Below are positions 42,381 to 50,193 of a stretch of 64,000 nt of DNA, piece by piece. The stretch is from assembly GCA_036403235.1 (NCBI GenBank), contig DASWRI010000053.1, positions 1 through 64,000 on the forward strand, read 5' to 3'. The notes beneath the pieces were generated by a model that worked only from the letters and a program-made list of their open reading frames with translations, ran no database searches and was not told the DNA's origin. The position numbers and the translations under genes were made by a program. Positions within the stretch are counted from its first letter, which is position 1. Every line of letters begins with the position of its first letter. The DNA is from JBGTFE01 sp036403235 (GTDB taxonomy: Bacteria > Acidobacteriota > Blastocatellia > Pyrinomonadales > Pyrinomonadaceae).

Positions 42381-43319
42381 ATGACAAAGATTGCATACAT
42401 ATTTCCGGGGCAGGGCTCGCAGGCCGTCGGAATGGGAAAAGATTTGTTTGATAATATCGCGGCCGCGCGCCGGGTTTTCGAAGAAGCCGACGACGCGCTC
42501 GGATTTTCCCTGTCGGAAATGTGTTTCGCCGGAAACGAAGAGGATTTGCAGCTGACGGCAAACACGCAGCCCGCGATTCTGACGACTTCAATCGCCGCGT
42601 TTCGCGCGATGGAAGCGGAAAATTTTCCGTCGCCCGATTTTGTCGCCGGACACAGTCTCGGCGAATATTCGGCGTTGGTCGCGGCGGGCGCGCTCGAGTT
42701 TGCGGACGCAGTGCGGGTTGTCAGAAAACGCGGAACGTATATGCAGGAAGCCGTCCCAATCGGCGTCGGCGCGATGGCGGCGATTCTCGGATTGCCGATT
42801 GAAACGGTTGAAGTTGGCTGCGCCGAAGCGGCCGACGGCGAAATTTGCAGTCCGGCGAACATCAATTCGCCCGCGCAAATCGTCATTGCCGGAAATGTTG
42901 AAGCAATCGACCGCGCAATTGAATTGCTAAAGACGCGCGGTGCGCGGCGGGCGATAAAATTAAATGTCTCAGCGCCTTTTCACTGCGATTTGATGTTTCC
43001 GGCGCAGGAGCGCCTGGCGAAGAATTTACAGGAAATCGATTTTTCCGATTTGAAATTTCCGATTATTGAAAACGTCTCCGGCGAGGCCAATTCAAAAGGC
43101 GCGCGCGTGCGCGAGGCTTTGATTGAGCAGGTTTCAAACCCGGTTCGATGGGCGCAGTCGGTGGAAAATTTGATAAACGAAGGCGTCGAAACTTTTGTCG
43201 AAGTCGGCGCCGGAAAAGTTTTGTCGGGTTTGGTCAGACAAATAAACCGCGACGTTCGCAGTTTGAACGTCGAAAATACGGAAAGTTTGAAAAATAGTTT
43301 GCAGAGTTTGCAGAGTTGA
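42381..43319 (+). CDS. fabD: Malonyl-CoA:ACP transacylase
   Basis: 312 residues. Loads malonyl groups onto ACP. The oxyanion-loop FPGQGSQ (8-14), the nucleophile Ser92 in AGHSLGEYSAL, Arg in the KRGTYMQEA segment and the catalytic His in SAPFHCDLM are all present. The only Shine-Dalgarno-like sequence upstream is AAGGA within the heptamer tract, about 20 bases before the ATG, further than usual. Confidence 0.95.
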   Translation: MTKIAYIFPGQGSQAVGMGKDLFDNIAAARRVFEEADDALGFSLSEMCFAGNEEDLQLTANTQPAILTTSIAAFRAMEAENFPSPDFVAGHSLGEYSALVAAGALEFADAVRVVRKRGTYMQEAVPIGVGAMAAILGLPIETVEVGCAEAADGEICSPANINSPAQIVIAGNVEAIDRAIELLKTRGARRAIKLNVSAPFHCDLMFPAQERLAKNLQEIDFSDLKFPIIENVSGEANSKGARVREALIEQVSNPVRWAQSVENLINEGVETFVEVGAGKVLSGLVRQINRDVRSLNVENTESLKNSLQSLQS

Positions 43320-43383
43320 CAGAAGTTGCCGGGGCACGGAGTTGAAATCAATCGAACACTGTGACCCGGCAACTTCTGTCAAC
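43315..43383. repeat. 19-bp perfect inverted repeat between fabD and acpP
   Basis: GTTGACAGAAGTTGCCGGG (43315-43333) pairs perfectly with 43365-43383. It begins inside the last codons of fabD. The 31-base loop contains no T-run. Confidence 0.85.
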
Positions 43384-43409
43384 TATTATTATAAAAAACA
43401 GGAGAAATT

Positions 43410-43649
43410 ATGTCAGAAGTTCAGGATAAAATTAAACAAATTATCGTTGACGAATTAGGAGTTGACGAAGCGGAAGTTACGGAAAACGCTCGTTTTATCG
43501 AAGATTTGGGAGCGGATTCACTCGATTTGGTCGAGCTCGTAATGCGTTTTGAAGAAGAATTCGACATCGAAATTCCCGACGAAGACGCGGAAAAAATCCA
43601 AAGCGTCCGCGACGCTTACGCTTACGTCGAACAACATAAACAAGGATAA
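43410..43649 (+). CDS. acpP: Acyl carrier protein
   Basis: 79 residues, acidic, with the phosphopantetheine attachment Ser37 in the canonical LGADSLDLVELVM. It carries growing acyl chains for the Fab enzymes. A good AGGAG Shine-Dalgarno precedes the ATG, unlike its neighbours fabF and etfB. Confidence 0.97.
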   Translation: MSEVQDKIKQIIVDELGVDEAEVTENARFIEDLGADSLDLVELVMRFEEEFDIEIPDEDAEKIQSVRDAYAYVEQHKQG

Positions 43650-43661
43650 ATTCGTCAATTC

Positions 43662-43760
43662 TCCGTAGTTCGTTGTCCGTTGCCGGTTCGAATTAAATTG
43701 CGGTATGTAATTTTTGTTCAACTGACAACTGACAACGAACTACGGACTAAGGACTAATAT
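43662..43760. repeat. Heptamer repeat with 16-bp inverted repeat between acpP and fabF
   Basis: TCCGTAGTTCGTTGTC (43662-43677) pairs perfectly with 43731-43746. The right arm lies in a heptamer tract: CAACTGA at 43719 and 43726, CAACGAA at 43733, CTACGGA at 43740, CTAAGGA at 43747 and CTAATAT at 43754. The AAGGA in the fifth unit may act as the fabF Shine-Dalgarno. Confidence 0.8.
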
Positions 43761-43763
43761 TTT

Positions 43764-45005
43764 ATGAAACGTCGTGTGGTTGTCACCGGAATCGGATTGG
43801 TCACGCCCTGCGGAAATGATGTTTCTTCGACGTGGGAAGCATTAAAACGCGGCGAGAGCGGCGCTGGCTATATTTCAAGATTCGACACTGAAAAATTTGA
43901 CGTAAAATTTGCCTGCGAGGTCAAAAATTTTAGCGCCGAAGATTTTCTCGAACGAAAAGAAGCGCGCCGGATGGGCGCATTTACGCATTTTGCGATTGCC
44001 GCGTCGGACGAGGCCGTCAAAGACAGCGGCTTAAAAATTGACGCGACAAACGCCGAAATGGTCGGAACTTACATCAGTTCGGGCATCGGCGATTTCTGGG
44101 CGATTGAGCGTGAGCACGAAAAATTATTAAAGGCTGGCCCGGGCCGGGTTTCGCCGTTTTTTATCGTTTCGGCGATTGTCAATTTAGCCTCGGGAAACGT
44201 TTCGATTCGGCACGGCGCGAAAGGGCCGAACTCGGCGACGGCGACGGCCTGCTCGGCAGGCGCACACGCCATCGGCGACAGCTTTCGTCTTATCGAGCGC
44301 GGCGACGCCGACGTGATGATTTGCGGCGGCGCGGAAAGCGCGATTACGCCGATGTCGGTTGCCGGATTTGCTTCGATGCGCGCGCTCTCGACGCGCAATG
44401 CCGAACCGACACGCGCTTCGCGCCCGTTTGACGCCGAGCGCGACGGTTTTGTTATCGGCGAAGGCGCGGGAATCTTAATTCTCGAAGAACTGGAATTTGC
44501 AAAGGCGCGCGGCGCGCGTATCTACGCCGAGATTGTCGGCTACGGCATGAGCGGCGACGCCTTTCACGTGACGATGCCCGACGAAACCGGTTCGGGCGCG
44601 ATTCGCGTGATGGAAAGAGCGATAAAGGACGCCGGCATTAAGCCCGAACAAATCGGCTACATCAACGCGCACGGGACTTCGACTCCGTATAACGACAAAT
44701 TCGAAACGCTTGCCATCAAAAAGGTTTTCGGCGAGAACGCATATAAAACGCCGGTCAGCTCGACCAAATCGATGACCGGACATGCTCTCGGCGCGGCCGG
44801 CGGAATCGAAGCGGTTTTTTCGATTCTGTCATTAAAAGAAAATCTTCTGCCGCCGACGATAAACTACGAAAATCCCGACCCCGACTGCGATTTGGATTAT
44901 ATTCCGAACGAGGCGCGCCACGCTGAAGTCGAATATATCCTTTCAAACAGTTTCGGTTTCGGCGGCACGAATGCGTGTCTGATTTTTAAGAGATTTGCCC
45001 AATGA
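43764..45005 (+). CDS. fabF: 3-oxoacyl-ACP synthase II
   Basis: 413 residues. Condensing enzyme for chain elongation. The catalytic triad is Cys163 in TATACSAGAHAIG, His in NAHGTSTPYND and His in MTGHALGAAGG. The C-terminus SNSFGFGGTNACLIFKR is canonical. Its ATG follows a heptamer tract by 4 bases. Confidence 0.96.
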   Translation: MKRRVVVTGIGLVTPCGNDVSSTWEALKRGESGAGYISRFDTEKFDVKFACEVKNFSAEDFLERKEARRMGAFTHFAIAASDEAVKDSGLKIDATNAEMVGTYISSGIGDFWAIEREHEKLLKAGPGRVSPFFIVSAIVNLASGNVSIRHGAKGPNSATATACSAGAHAIGDSFRLIERGDADVMICGGAESAITPMSVAGFASMRALSTRNAEPTRASRPFDAERDGFVIGEGAGILILEELEFAKARGARIYAEIVGYGMSGDAFHVTMPDETGSGAIRVMERAIKDAGIKPEQIGYINAHGTSTPYNDKFETLAIKKVFGENAYKTPVSSTKSMTGHALGAAGGIEAVFSILSLKENLLPPTINYENPDPDCDLDYIPNEARHAEVEYILSNSFGFGGTNACLIFKRFAQ

Positions 45006-45011
45006 GCAACC

Positions 45012-45074
45012 AGTCTTCAGCCGTCAGCAGTCAGCTAAAACTGACCACTGGCCACTGACCACTGACCACTGAAT
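45012..45074. repeat. Nine-unit heptamer repeat between fabF and etfB
   Basis: Nine contiguous heptamers in one phase: AGTCTTC (45012), AGCCGTC (45019), AGCAGTC (45026), AGCTAAA (45033), ACTGACC (45040, 45054 and 45061), ACTGGCC (45047) and ACTGAAT (45068). The tract starts 7 bases after the fabF stop and ends one base before the etfB ATG, leaving no room for a Shine-Dalgarno. Confidence 0.85.
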
Positions 45075-45075
45075 T

Positions 45076-45852
45076 ATGAAAATCATTGTTTTAATGAAAC
45101 AAGTCGCCAATAAGGACGCGGTGTTGCGAGTTAGCGGCGACGAAAAATGGATTGACGAATCGAATATTTCGCAGCAGACGAACGAATCGGACGGCTATGC
45201 TCTGGAAGAAGCGTTGCGTTTGAAGGAAGCCAAGGGCGAAGGCGAAGTCATCGTCTGCACGCTCGGCGCGGCGAGCGCGAAAACGGTTATCAAAGACGCT
45301 CTGGCACGCGGCGCCGACCGCGCCATTCACGTTTTGGCGGACGAGCCGAACAAGCTTTCGCCGTTTCAAATCGCCCGGACGATTGCCGACGCGATTCGCG
45401 ACGAAAAAGCGGATTTGGTTTTTGCCGGATTGCAGTCCGACGACGCAAGCTACGGGCAGACGGGCGTGATTTTAGCCGAGCTGCTCGGCATTCCGCACGC
45501 GACGATTGTCATCGAAATCGACCGCGGGAGCTTAAACGGAAGTTTGCGCGTCAAGCGTGAATTGGAAAGCGGCTGGTATCAATGGTTCAAATACCAACTG
45601 CCCGCGCTTTTGACGATTCAATCGGGAATTTCGCAGATTCGCTACGCTTCTCTGAAAGGCATTATGGCGGCGAAGAAAAAGGAAATTAAAGACGTTACGC
45701 CGACGATTGAAAATTTCGACGCGGCGCAGAAAATCGAGAAAGTTTATCTGCCGCTCAAAACCAAACAGACGCAGATGCTCGGCGACGGCGATGCCAAACG
45801 CGGCGCGGCCGAGTTAATCGAAAAACTCAAAACCGAAGTGCGCGTAATCTAA
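45076..45852 (+). CDS. etfB: Electron transfer flavoprotein beta subunit
   Basis: 258 residues. With EtfA it forms an FAD/AMP-containing dimer that takes electrons from acyl-CoA dehydrogenases. The N-terminus KIIVLMKQVANKD, the central DLVFAGLQSDDASYGQTGV and the family signature VKRELESGWYQWFKYQLPALLTI region (with QSGISQIRYASLKGIMAAKKK) are characteristic. The partner etfA is 2.1 kb downstream, separated by an FG-GAP gene. Proximity to fab genes fits fatty-acid metabolism. Confidence 0.93.
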   Translation: MKIIVLMKQVANKDAVLRVSGDEKWIDESNISQQTNESDGYALEEALRLKEAKGEGEVIVCTLGAASAKTVIKDALARGADRAIHVLADEPNKLSPFQIARTIADAIRDEKADLVFAGLQSDDASYGQTGVILAELLGIPHATIVIEIDRGSLNGSLRVKRELESGWYQWFKYQLPALLTIQSGISQIRYASLKGIMAAKKKEIKDVTPTIENFDAAQKIEKVYLPLKTKQTQMLGDGDAKRGAAELIEKLKTEVRVI

Positions 45853-45875
45853 GCCCATTATTCATAAGAATTTAT

Positions 45876-45915
45876 AAAAAATGCGACGAGAGAATTTTCT
45901 CTCGTCGCATTTTTA
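45876..45915 (+). terminator. Terminator after etfB
   Basis: Long perfect stem with arms of about 18 bp (AAAAATGCGACGAGAGAA and its complement), followed by T-run. Marks the end of the fab-etfB transcript. Confidence 0.9.
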
Positions 45916-45949
45916 TTTTCGGAAAAGAAAAATCGTTGAATTCATCTAT

Positions 45950-46087
45950 CTTTCGAACTTTTAGCCATACCTGGACGACGCCCGATTAACCCGGCCGGGA
46001 ATTTCATCGTCAAGTAAAAAGCTCTGCAAGAGCTAAACGGAAAAAGGCACGATTCGGCGAAAATTTTCGCCGAATCGTGCCTTTTTA
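45950..46087 (+). ncRNA. Candidate structured RNA between etfB and the P-domain gene
   Basis: Between two strong terminators this gene-free stretch has three nested or serial hairpins: GACGA/TCGTC (about 45975 and 46007) enclosing CCCGG/CCGGG, then AGCTCT/AGAGCT with a 3-base loop at 46020-46034, then a long terminator stem at 46041-46086. Having its own terminator shortly after the etfB terminator implies a separate transcript. It does not match any riboswitch consensus I can recall. Confidence 0.35.
46041..46086 (+). terminator. Strong terminator hairpin
   Basis: Perfect inverted repeat with arms of about 20 bp or more (AAAAAGGCACGATTCGGCGA and complement), ending in T-run. Confidence 0.85.
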
Positions 46088-46096
46088 AATTCCTCC

Positions 46097-46124
46097 TTGC
46101 AAATCGTTACAAATAGTCTATACT
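46097..46124 (+). promoter_or_regulatory. Predicted promoter of the P-domain/FG-GAP gene
   Basis: TTGCAA, a 16-bp spacer and TATACT, about 85 bases upstream of the ATG at 46208. Supports independent transcription of this insert between the etf genes. Confidence 0.5.
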
Positions 46125-46207
46125 TTCAAAAATTCTATTTTTCAATAGCTTAGCTCCCTTTTAAGCTAGATAAAAACCATTCAGGAAACGTATTTCAATT
46201 TAAAGTT

Positions 46208-47797
46208 TTGGAGAAAAAAATGTTTACAAAATCTATGGCTGTTAATCTGAAAACGAAAGTTTCGAGCTTTTTTATTGTTTTCACGCTGATTTCGCTGATT
46301 TTTTCAATCACGACTAAGGCGCAAAGTAAATCGGGCGAAACTAAACAAACAACTGCTCCGCAGGCTGTCTTTACCAATTCGACTGCCATTACCATAAATG
46401 ACGCCAGCACGGCGACGCCGTATCCTTCGGATATCACGGTCTCGGGAATAGCGGGAAATATTCCGGCCACGCCCGGCGGCATAAAGGTTACGATAAACGG
46501 TTTCAGTCATACATTTTCAGATGACGTTGCCATCGCTCTGGTCGGGCCGACCGGCGCGGCAATGCTGATTCAGGACGGGGCCGGCGACGACCCGGATATG
46601 GTCAACGTCACATACACGCTGAGCGACGACGGCGCGACCGTTTTACCTAATGCAACGGCCTGGCCGGCGGGAACTTATAAACCGACGAGCTACTATGCCG
46701 GCGATTCTTTTCCGGCGCCGGGGCCGGGAACGAGTTATTCGCTTCCGGGCCCGGTAACAGGCGGAACGGCGACCTTTGCCTCTATTTTCGGCGGCACGAA
46801 TCCGAACGGCGTCTGGCATTTGTATGTGGTCGATTTAGTAGGCGGCGATAGCGGCAATATTTCCGGCGGCTGGTCATTGGAAATCGCCGGAGCGGCGGCG
46901 CCGACGGGCGACGCGCCGGTGGATTTAAACGGCGACGGCAAAACCGACTACGCCGTGACGAGAAATCTGGGCGGAACGCCGGGCAGCCAGGTTCGTTGGT
47001 TTTATAACATCAATCCGACCGGCTCGACCGTCGCGCTCGACTGGGGAGTTTTGGGCGACGTATTTTTGACCGAAGATTTTGACGGCGACGCTAAAGACGA
47101 TATTTCCGTCTGGCGTGCCGAAGCGGGAACGGCATCGGCGTTCTATATTCTGCAAAGCTCCACCAATACGGCCAGAGTCGATAATTTCGGCGTCATCGGC
47201 GATAATCCGACCGTCGTCGGCGATTACGACGGCGACGGCAAATCCGACCCGGCGGTTTATCGCGCCGGCCCGACGACCGGGGCGCAGAGCACTTGGTTTT
47301 ATCGCGGCTCTTTGACGCCGGGAGTTATCAGTTATATTCCCTGGGGCATTAACGGCGACAGGCCTGCGCCGGGCGATTACAACGGCGACGGTAAAAACGA
47401 TTTCGTCGTCGCCAGAAACGACGGAGCGTCGTTTCGCTTCTGGGAGCTGCTTTCCGGCGGAACGACCGTACAGCAGGTTTTCGGTTCGACGAGTGATTCG
47501 ATTGTGCCCGGCGATTACGACGGCGACACGAAGACCGATTTGGCGGTCGTCAGAAATCAGGGCGGAACTTTGAACTGGTATTATCTGCCGAGTTCGGGCG
47601 GAGCGTTCCAGCAAATTGTTTTCGGAGCATCGACAGACATAATAGCGCAGGGCGACTACGACGGCGACGGCAAAATCGACGCCGGAATCTTTCGCAACGG
47701 AACATTCTGGTCGCGCAATTCGGGCAACGGAGCAAGTCAGAGCTTCCAGCTGGGCAGTACGAACGACCAGCCCGTCGCCAAGTATAATTCGCATTAA
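46208..47797 (+). CDS. Secreted protein with P-domain-like region and FG-GAP repeats (6)
   Basis: 529 residues; ATG with GGAG upstream. Signal peptide with hydrophobic FFIVFTLISLIFSI. Residues about 50-230 resemble a proprotein convertase P-domain: ITVSGIAGNIPATPGGIKVT, FSHTFSDDVAIALVGPTG and NPNGVWHLYVVDLVGGDSGN followed by SGGWSLEIAGAA. The rest is about five FG-GAP-like units (DLNGDGKTDYAVTR, DYDGDGKSDPAVYR). The ending NDQPVAKYNSH departs from the family tail. P-domains usually accompany secreted proteases, but no protease domain is present. It has its own promoter and splits etfB from etfA. Confidence 0.82.
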   Translation: MEKKMFTKSMAVNLKTKVSSFFIVFTLISLIFSITTKAQSKSGETKQTTAPQAVFTNSTAITINDASTATPYPSDITVSGIAGNIPATPGGIKVTINGFSHTFSDDVAIALVGPTGAAMLIQDGAGDDPDMVNVTYTLSDDGATVLPNATAWPAGTYKPTSYYAGDSFPAPGPGTSYSLPGPVTGGTATFASIFGGTNPNGVWHLYVVDLVGGDSGNISGGWSLEIAGAAAPTGDAPVDLNGDGKTDYAVTRNLGGTPGSQVRWFYNINPTGSTVALDWGVLGDVFLTEDFDGDAKDDISVWRAEAGTASAFYILQSSTNTARVDNFGVIGDNPTVVGDYDGDGKSDPAVYRAGPTTGAQSTWFYRGSLTPGVISYIPWGINGDRPAPGDYNGDGKNDFVVARNDGASFRFWELLSGGTTVQQVFGSTSDSIVPGDYDGDTKTDLAVVRNQGGTLNWYYLPSSGGAFQQIVFGASTDIIAQGDYDGDGKIDAGIFRNGTFWSRNSGNGASQSFQLGSTNDQPVAKYNSH

Positions 47798-47925
47798 GGC
47801 CTGGTCGAAGTCGAAAAAACTTTGACGCATCAAATTGCAGAGAAAAACCTTAACCGCAGTTTTTGCGAAAATGGTTTTACTCTGCAATAATTTTAAATGG
47901 CAAAGTTTTATCAAAACAAATAAAT

Positions 47926-48903
47926 ATGAGTGATATTTTAGTATTCATCGAACATAAAAACTGCGTTCTTAACAAAATCTCGCTGGAAGCGATTGCCGCC
48001 GCGCAAAGCATGGCGAAGGACTTGAACTTAAAGGTTTCCGCCGTTATTCCGTGCGACAAGGACTGCGCTCTGGCGCAGGAAATCGCGCAGTATAATCTCG
48101 AAAAAATCATCGTCGCCAAAAACGAGAAATTAAACATCTACACGCCCGACGGTTACGCCGACGCGTGGGAACAAATTATCAAAGCGACAAATCCCGATTA
48201 CGTCGTGATGGCACATAGCTATCAGGTGCGTGATTTTGCGCCGAAAGTCGCAGCGCGTTTCGGCCGGGAAGTCGTCGGCGATTGTATTCGTTACGCGAAC
48301 AACGGCGGTAAATTAACTTTTACGCGCCGTATTTTCCTCGGGAAATTGGACGCGGACGTGACCGTGTCGGGCGACGCACCGTATTTCGTCACGTTTCAAT
48401 CGGGCGCGTTTCGCGGCGATAATGCCGAACGTGGCAGAAGCGCGTCAGCGGAAACGATGAATGTCGATGTCGGCGAAATTCGGATGCAGCCGGAAGAGCC
48501 TTTTCAGGAAGCGAAGGCGACGGTCGATTTGACCAAATCGGAAATTATCGTTGCCGTCGGACGCGGCATCAAATCGCAGGAAAATATCGCTAAAGCGCAG
48601 GAGCTGGCGGACGCGCTCGGCGCTGATTTGGCGGCTTCGCGCCCGATTTGCGATTCGGAATGGCTGCCGATTGACCGTCAAATCGGCTCGTCGGGACAAA
48701 CGGTCGCGCCGAAAGTTTATATCGCTCTCGGAATTTCCGGCGCGATTCAGCACATTGTCGGGATGAAAAACGCGGGAACGATTGTCGCGATTAATAAAGA
48801 TTCGGAAGCGCCGATTTTTGATATCGCCGATTACGGGATTGTCGGCGATTTGTTCGAAGCGATACCCGTCATGCTCGACGAAATCAAAAAGGCGAAGGGA
48901 TAG
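47926..48903 (+). CDS. etfA: Electron transfer flavoprotein alpha subunit
   Basis: 325 residues from the ATG at 47926 (frame open from 47863). The C-terminal FAD-binding part contains the EtfA signature: VAVGRGIKSQENIAKAQELA, ADLAASRPICDSEWLPIDRQ, IGSSGQTVAPKVYIALGISG and AIQHIVGMKNAGTIVAINKD. N-terminal domain begins SDILVFIEHKNCVLNKISLEA. Works with EtfB encoded upstream. A bidirectional terminator closes it. Confidence 0.94.
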   Translation: MSDILVFIEHKNCVLNKISLEAIAAAQSMAKDLNLKVSAVIPCDKDCALAQEIAQYNLEKIIVAKNEKLNIYTPDGYADAWEQIIKATNPDYVVMAHSYQVRDFAPKVAARFGREVVGDCIRYANNGGKLTFTRRIFLGKLDADVTVSGDAPYFVTFQSGAFRGDNAERGRSASAETMNVDVGEIRMQPEEPFQEAKATVDLTKSEIIVAVGRGIKSQENIAKAQELADALGADLAASRPICDSEWLPIDRQIGSSGQTVAPKVYIALGISGAIQHIVGMKNAGTIVAINKDSEAPIFDIADYGIVGDLFEAIPVMLDEIKKAKG

Positions 48904-48922
48904 GATTTTATTTGCGGATAAG

Positions 48923-48962
48923 AAAAAAGCGGCGAGCATTTCGAAATGCTCGCCGCTTTTTT
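48923..48962. terminator. Bidirectional terminator between etfA and the converging gene
   Basis: A 40-base near-perfect palindrome: arms of AAAAAAGCGGCGAGCATTTC and its complement, so each strand ends in six T. It serves both converging genes. Confidence 0.92.
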
Positions 48963-48979
48963 CTTTTACTTTTTTTACT

Positions 48980-49858
48980 TTATTTTGAAGTAAAGCTTTG
49001 GCTGGCCGTAAAGTTTACGTCGCCCATATTTTCTACAGGCGTTATGACCTGCGTCGGATTATCGAACTCGATGCCTTTACGCGCCGAAGTAACCGTATAG
49101 GTTTCTCCGACGGAAACGTCGTCAAATGAATAATAGCCGAACGGGCTGGTTAAAACCGTACGTGAAACTCCGGCCGAATTGGTTAAGGTTACGTTAACCT
49201 TCGCAATTCCGTTGCCATTAGCTCCCGTAACCCGGCCGCCGACTGAAACGGTCGCCGCGCTCAAAACACTAAGCTGAAGCGTCGTTGCGGTAAACGCGCC
49301 GCCATCGGGCGTTGCAAAGTCAAAGGCGCAGATAAGCCAGTTTCCGTTTGCCTGAACGTCGGTCAAAGAACCGAACGCCGTTGCCAGCGAAGTTACCGGC
49401 CCGGGATTAATGCCGCCGCCGTAAGTGCTGGTGCGGTAGTCGCCGGGCGCAACGTCTGTCGCGTCCGCGCATCCGACCGTCGCCGCGTCGAGGCTCTGCG
49501 TCGCCGAATCGATAAATCTGTAAGTTCCGTTCAAATTGCAGGCTCTGCCGTCCGGCGGACTCGAAATAATAACCGTTCCTGCCGTCGAAGGCGGCGGCGC
49601 CGCTGCGGGCGGATAAACGCGAAATTCGAGGTCGCCGAGCCAGCTGTGCGTTCCGGTAACGCTGATGCTCCGAACGTTTCTGTTGCCGACGACGCCCGAA
49701 ACTGTCACCGTGCTGCAACTCGTTGCTACTCTTCCTGCGCCGTCAGTAACCGTAAATCCTGTACCGGTAAAGATTTGAGCCTGAACCGTGCTCAATAATA
49801 CAGCCGTCAAAAAAGCGGAAAAAAGTATTTTCTTTCCGTTAATCAAAATTCTATTCAT
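48980..49858 (-). CDS. Secreted protein with P-domain-like region and carboxypeptidase-regulatory-like domain
   Basis: 292 residues from the ATG at 49858, which has GGGGGAAG upstream; the frame reaches 49888. Signal peptide KKILFSAFLTAVLLSTVQAQ. Residues about 30-190 look like a P-domain-type beta sandwich (VTVSGVVGNRNVRSISVTGT, HSWLGDLEFRVYPP, NGNWLICAFDFATPDGG), and residues about 200-280 a carboxypeptidase regulatory-like Ig fold (VGGRVTGANGNGIAKVNVTL, SPFGYYSFDDVSVGETYTVT). No catalytic domain. Probably an extracellular structural protein. Confidence 0.75.
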   Translation of the reverse strand: MNRILINGKKILFSAFLTAVLLSTVQAQIFTGTGFTVTDGAGRVATSCSTVTVSGVVGNRNVRSISVTGTHSWLGDLEFRVYPPAAAPPPSTAGTVIISSPPDGRACNLNGTYRFIDSATQSLDAATVGCADATDVAPGDYRTSTYGGGINPGPVTSLATAFGSLTDVQANGNWLICAFDFATPDGGAFTATTLQLSVLSAATVSVGGRVTGANGNGIAKVNVTLTNSAGVSRTVLTSPFGYYSFDDVSVGETYTVTSARKGIEFDNPTQVITPVENMGDVNFTASQSFTSK

Positions 49859-50193
49859 ACTTCCCCCATGAATTAAATTCAAAATCAATGTATTTAAATG
49901 TCTGAATTAAATTTTACACAAATATTAGTATTTAACAAGGGATTTTTAGCAAACTAAGCAAATTTGCGACAGAGAATTTATCAAAAAAGAGGTGGCATCA
50001 GGAAATTGCCAGAAATTATAATTTTAAAAAATCAGTTCTACGGAAATTGCAGAGTCTGCCGGATTTTTAATGTTACGCGGCAGACTCTGCGGTTTGGTAG
50101 CGGCTTTTACGCGATTTCTTCACGCAAGTCAATTCTTACATCAGGACAAATCACGCAAGCCTCAGCGCGGCGCGTCTTCGGTGATTCCAAGCT
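49859..50193. other. AT-rich gap between two minus-strand secreted genes
   Basis: The gap holds a 13-bp perfect inverted repeat, GCAGAGTCTGCCG (50049-50061) with CGGCAGACTCTGC (50078-50090). This is the likely transcription end of the large FG-GAP gene whose stop is at 50194. The rest is AT-rich and should carry the promoter of the gene starting at 49858; no strong boxes were seen. Confidence 0.5.
50049..50090. terminator. Hairpin after the large FG-GAP gene
   Basis: 13-bp perfect stem with a 16-base loop; no strong T-run on the minus strand. Confidence 0.5.

Noticed and set aside
45012..45074. CRISPR-like array
   Set aside because: Units are 7 bp with no spacers and no cas genes nearby; it is a simple tandem repeat.
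45950..46087. Cyclic-di-GMP or other known riboswitch
   Set aside because: The hairpins do not match any aptamer consensus I can recall, so it is listed only as a candidate structured RNA.
46925..47914. 329-codon antisense open frame
   Set aside because: It is the shadow of the FG-GAP repeats; the GC-rich DGDGK codons keep the opposite strand open, and the product shows the mirrored repeat.
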